Assembly: GCA_964504915.1 (NCBI GenBank)
Contig: CAZDFH010000002.1
Coordinates: 95,690-159,689 of the forward strand
Reading direction: 5' to 3'
Origin: CAJBLF01 sp964504915
Lineage (GTDB): Bacteria; Patescibacteriota; Gracilibacteria; Absconditabacterales; Absconditicoccaceae
Length of the DNA: 64,000 nucleotides
The notes below the pieces were generated by a model. That model did not search any database. It saw only the letters and a list, made by a program, of their open reading frames with translations, and was not told the DNA's origin. The translations under genes were made by a program, and so were the position numbers. Positions 62,743 to 64,000 of the stretch are shown here, piece by piece. Each line of letters opens with the position of its first letter. Position 1 is the first letter of the stretch.

Positions 62743-64000
62743 TTAATCTACTTCGATTTCTACCTTCTCACCTGGCAAGAAGCTAAGCTCCGCGGCTCTC
62801 GTTACGGACTTGATATCATCAGCGAATTGCTGTAATTCTTCTTTTCCTGTAATTTCCAATCCTGCTAATTCGGTCCCAAGTCATAATTGTTTCTCTGTCT
62901 TGTATCAGCGAACTTTTTCTATGATAGTTAATAAATCTTCTATCAGTAAATCTACGTTTTCCATGCCCTGCTCGATCGTGAAGATGTCTCCGTTTGGATA
63001 TTTCAACACGTGAAGTGAGTCCGTTTGAATATTTTCTTTGTAATACGTTTGATATAATTCTTCAGTGACGAAAGGCAGGTAAGGAGCTATTAATTTGATG
63101 ATAGCCAATAAGGTGTGATACAAAGCAAACTGTGCCGAAATTTTTTGTTTATCTCCATTCGCGTATTTTTCTGGTTTGTAGATTTTGTCTTTTACGATTT
63201 CTAAATAGTTATCACAGAAATCATGTCGGAAAAATTTTTCAAATTCGATCTTCGCTAATCCATATTCATAATTATTTAAATACTCCGTCATTGCTTTAGA
63301 AGTTTTATTGATCTGATTGAGAATTCGTAAATCGATTTGGTAGAGATTATTTTCTTCTATCTTGGTAGTGCGATCAAAATCTTCTAGATTCATGAAGACA
63401 AAATTTGCTGCGTTTCGAAGTTTGGTAATTAATTTTTGTCCGATCTTAAATTCATTTTCGTCGAAAAGAATATCCTTCCCTAACTGCCCTCCCGAAGCTC
63501 GATATCTGACTGCATCGGCTCATCGCGTAGCGATCACTTGCTCTGGATCAAATTTTGCGTTTCCCTTGGATTTGGAAAATTTTTCTCACTTTTCTGCGAG
63601 ACAAAATCCTGACATCATGACATCTTTGAATGATACATCTCCTGATGCGAAATAACTATGTAGCGTCGTATAGAGCAACCAGGTACGAATAATATCATGT
63701 GCCTGAGGTCTGAGATCCATAGGCAAAATATTCTGTGTAAATCCATCTCTAGTCAAAAATAATTGATTAATTTGTGGCGTAAGTCATGACGTGAATCGCG
63801 TATCGAGGACCATCGTCTCTGGCACAACATCTGCTGCTGTATATCATTCAGGGACATCAACAGTTGGATCGACTAATCACTTGGATAATTGATTTTCACT
63901 CGGAAGAATAATTTCTCCTGACTTAGAATATCGTACGGGAATTGGTATTCCGTATTTTCTTGTACGAGAAATATTTCGATCTCGTTGAAGATTTTCTATC
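62743..64000 (-). CDS. valS: Valyl-tRNA synthetase ValS (5' end outside window)
   Basis: The C-terminal 418 residues of a class I synthetase charging tRNA-Val. RDRNISRTRKYGIPIPVRY, TMVLDTRFTSGLTPQI (the ValRS MDTWxTSSLTPQI motif), MDLRPQAHDIIRTWLLYTTLHSYF, the KMSKS box as EKFSKSKGN (about 63570), then GADAVRYRASGG and the anticodon domain FRHDFCDNYLEIVKDKIY, APYLPFVTEELYQTYY. It ends LSFLPGEKVEIEVD. The DxLTPQI and archaeal-like anticodon domain indicate ValRS of the archaeal-type subgroup and lack of the bacterial coiled-coil end. Several conserved Gly are TGA. Confidence 0.92.

Noticed and set aside
1..64000. Many broken genes (pseudogenes) across the window
   Set aside because: The breaks are TGA codons read as Gly. 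Only folA and the 61095 gene show true frame changes.
1..64000. tRNA or rRNA genes
   Set aside because: I found no cloverleaf or T-loop pattern by eye. A covariance-model search would be needed to exclude a tRNA hidden in an intergenic gap.

Overview
What this is. The window only makes sense when TGA is read as glycine (translation table 25). With TAA and TAG as the only stops, dozens of fragments fuse into full-length proteins. TGA then falls exactly on invariant glycines: UvrA Walker A and both glycines of one UvrA LSGGE signature, the TsaB NGPGG loop, the thymidylate synthase and MurE cores, and the FtsQ, TruB and Nudix cores. UGA=Gly is known from Candidatus Gracilibacteria (BD1-5) and Absconditabacteria (SR1) of the CPR/Patescibacteria. 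The AT-rich sequence, small streamlined genes, CPR-type pilin and TraC-like genes and many family-less proteins fit that lineage. I cannot separate the two phyla from this window alone. All coordinates below use TGA=Gly.

Layout. 1-3.7 kb: cysteine desulfurase (partial), FtsQ, divergent PAP2, a YkgJ-type Cys-cluster protein and a secreted CAP-domain protein. 3.7-6.4 kb: three tandem paralogues of an unrecognised family. 6.6-10.5 kb: RsmE, MurE and an OLD-type ATPase/TOPRIM nuclease. 10.7-19.6 kb: five tandem paralogues (566-609 aa) of a large Cys-rich protein family, the most striking feature here. 19.6-21.5 kb: DUF58, RuvX, TsaB. 21.6-26.8 kb: two paralogous VirB6/TrbL-like membrane proteins and a lytic-transglycosylase-like protein. 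27-31.7 kb: DUF1653 protein, small unknowns, a permuted papain-like protein, UvrA. 31.9-34.5 kb: two unknown proteins. 34.7-37.6 kb: DUF1846 protein, then a pilin/pilin/TraC-like operon. 37.9-45.5 kb: cell-envelope proteins and two histidine kinase/response regulator pairs, one with a recognisable regulon. 45.7-49.5 kb: small envelope proteins, lipoproteins and a DUF59 protein. 49.7-55.5 kb: TruB, ThyA, FolA (apparently frameshifted), a stand-alone IleRS C-terminal domain, RecX, Nudix, an unknown and YebC. 55.6-58.5 kb: two membrane-anchored proteins. 58.8-62.7 kb: a small monocistronic gene, FemAB and three related unknowns. 62.7-64 kb: ValRS (partial).

How genes work together. Envelope building (FtsQ, MurE, FemAB, CAP protein, transglycosylase), secretion/pilus parts (VirB6-like, TrbC/VirB2-like pilins, TraC-like protein) and signalling (two HK/RR pairs) dominate. 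One response regulator probably controls its own operon, a PepSY protein and a COG4705 membrane protein: all three promoters carry TTGAC direct repeats spaced 11 bp and a -10 box 9 bp downstream of the last repeat. Most recognisable housekeeping promoters use a 16-bp spacer. Palindromic intergenic repeats of several families are scattered throughout. I see no tRNA, rRNA, CRISPR array or insertion sequence, and no intergenic gap longer than about 260 bases.
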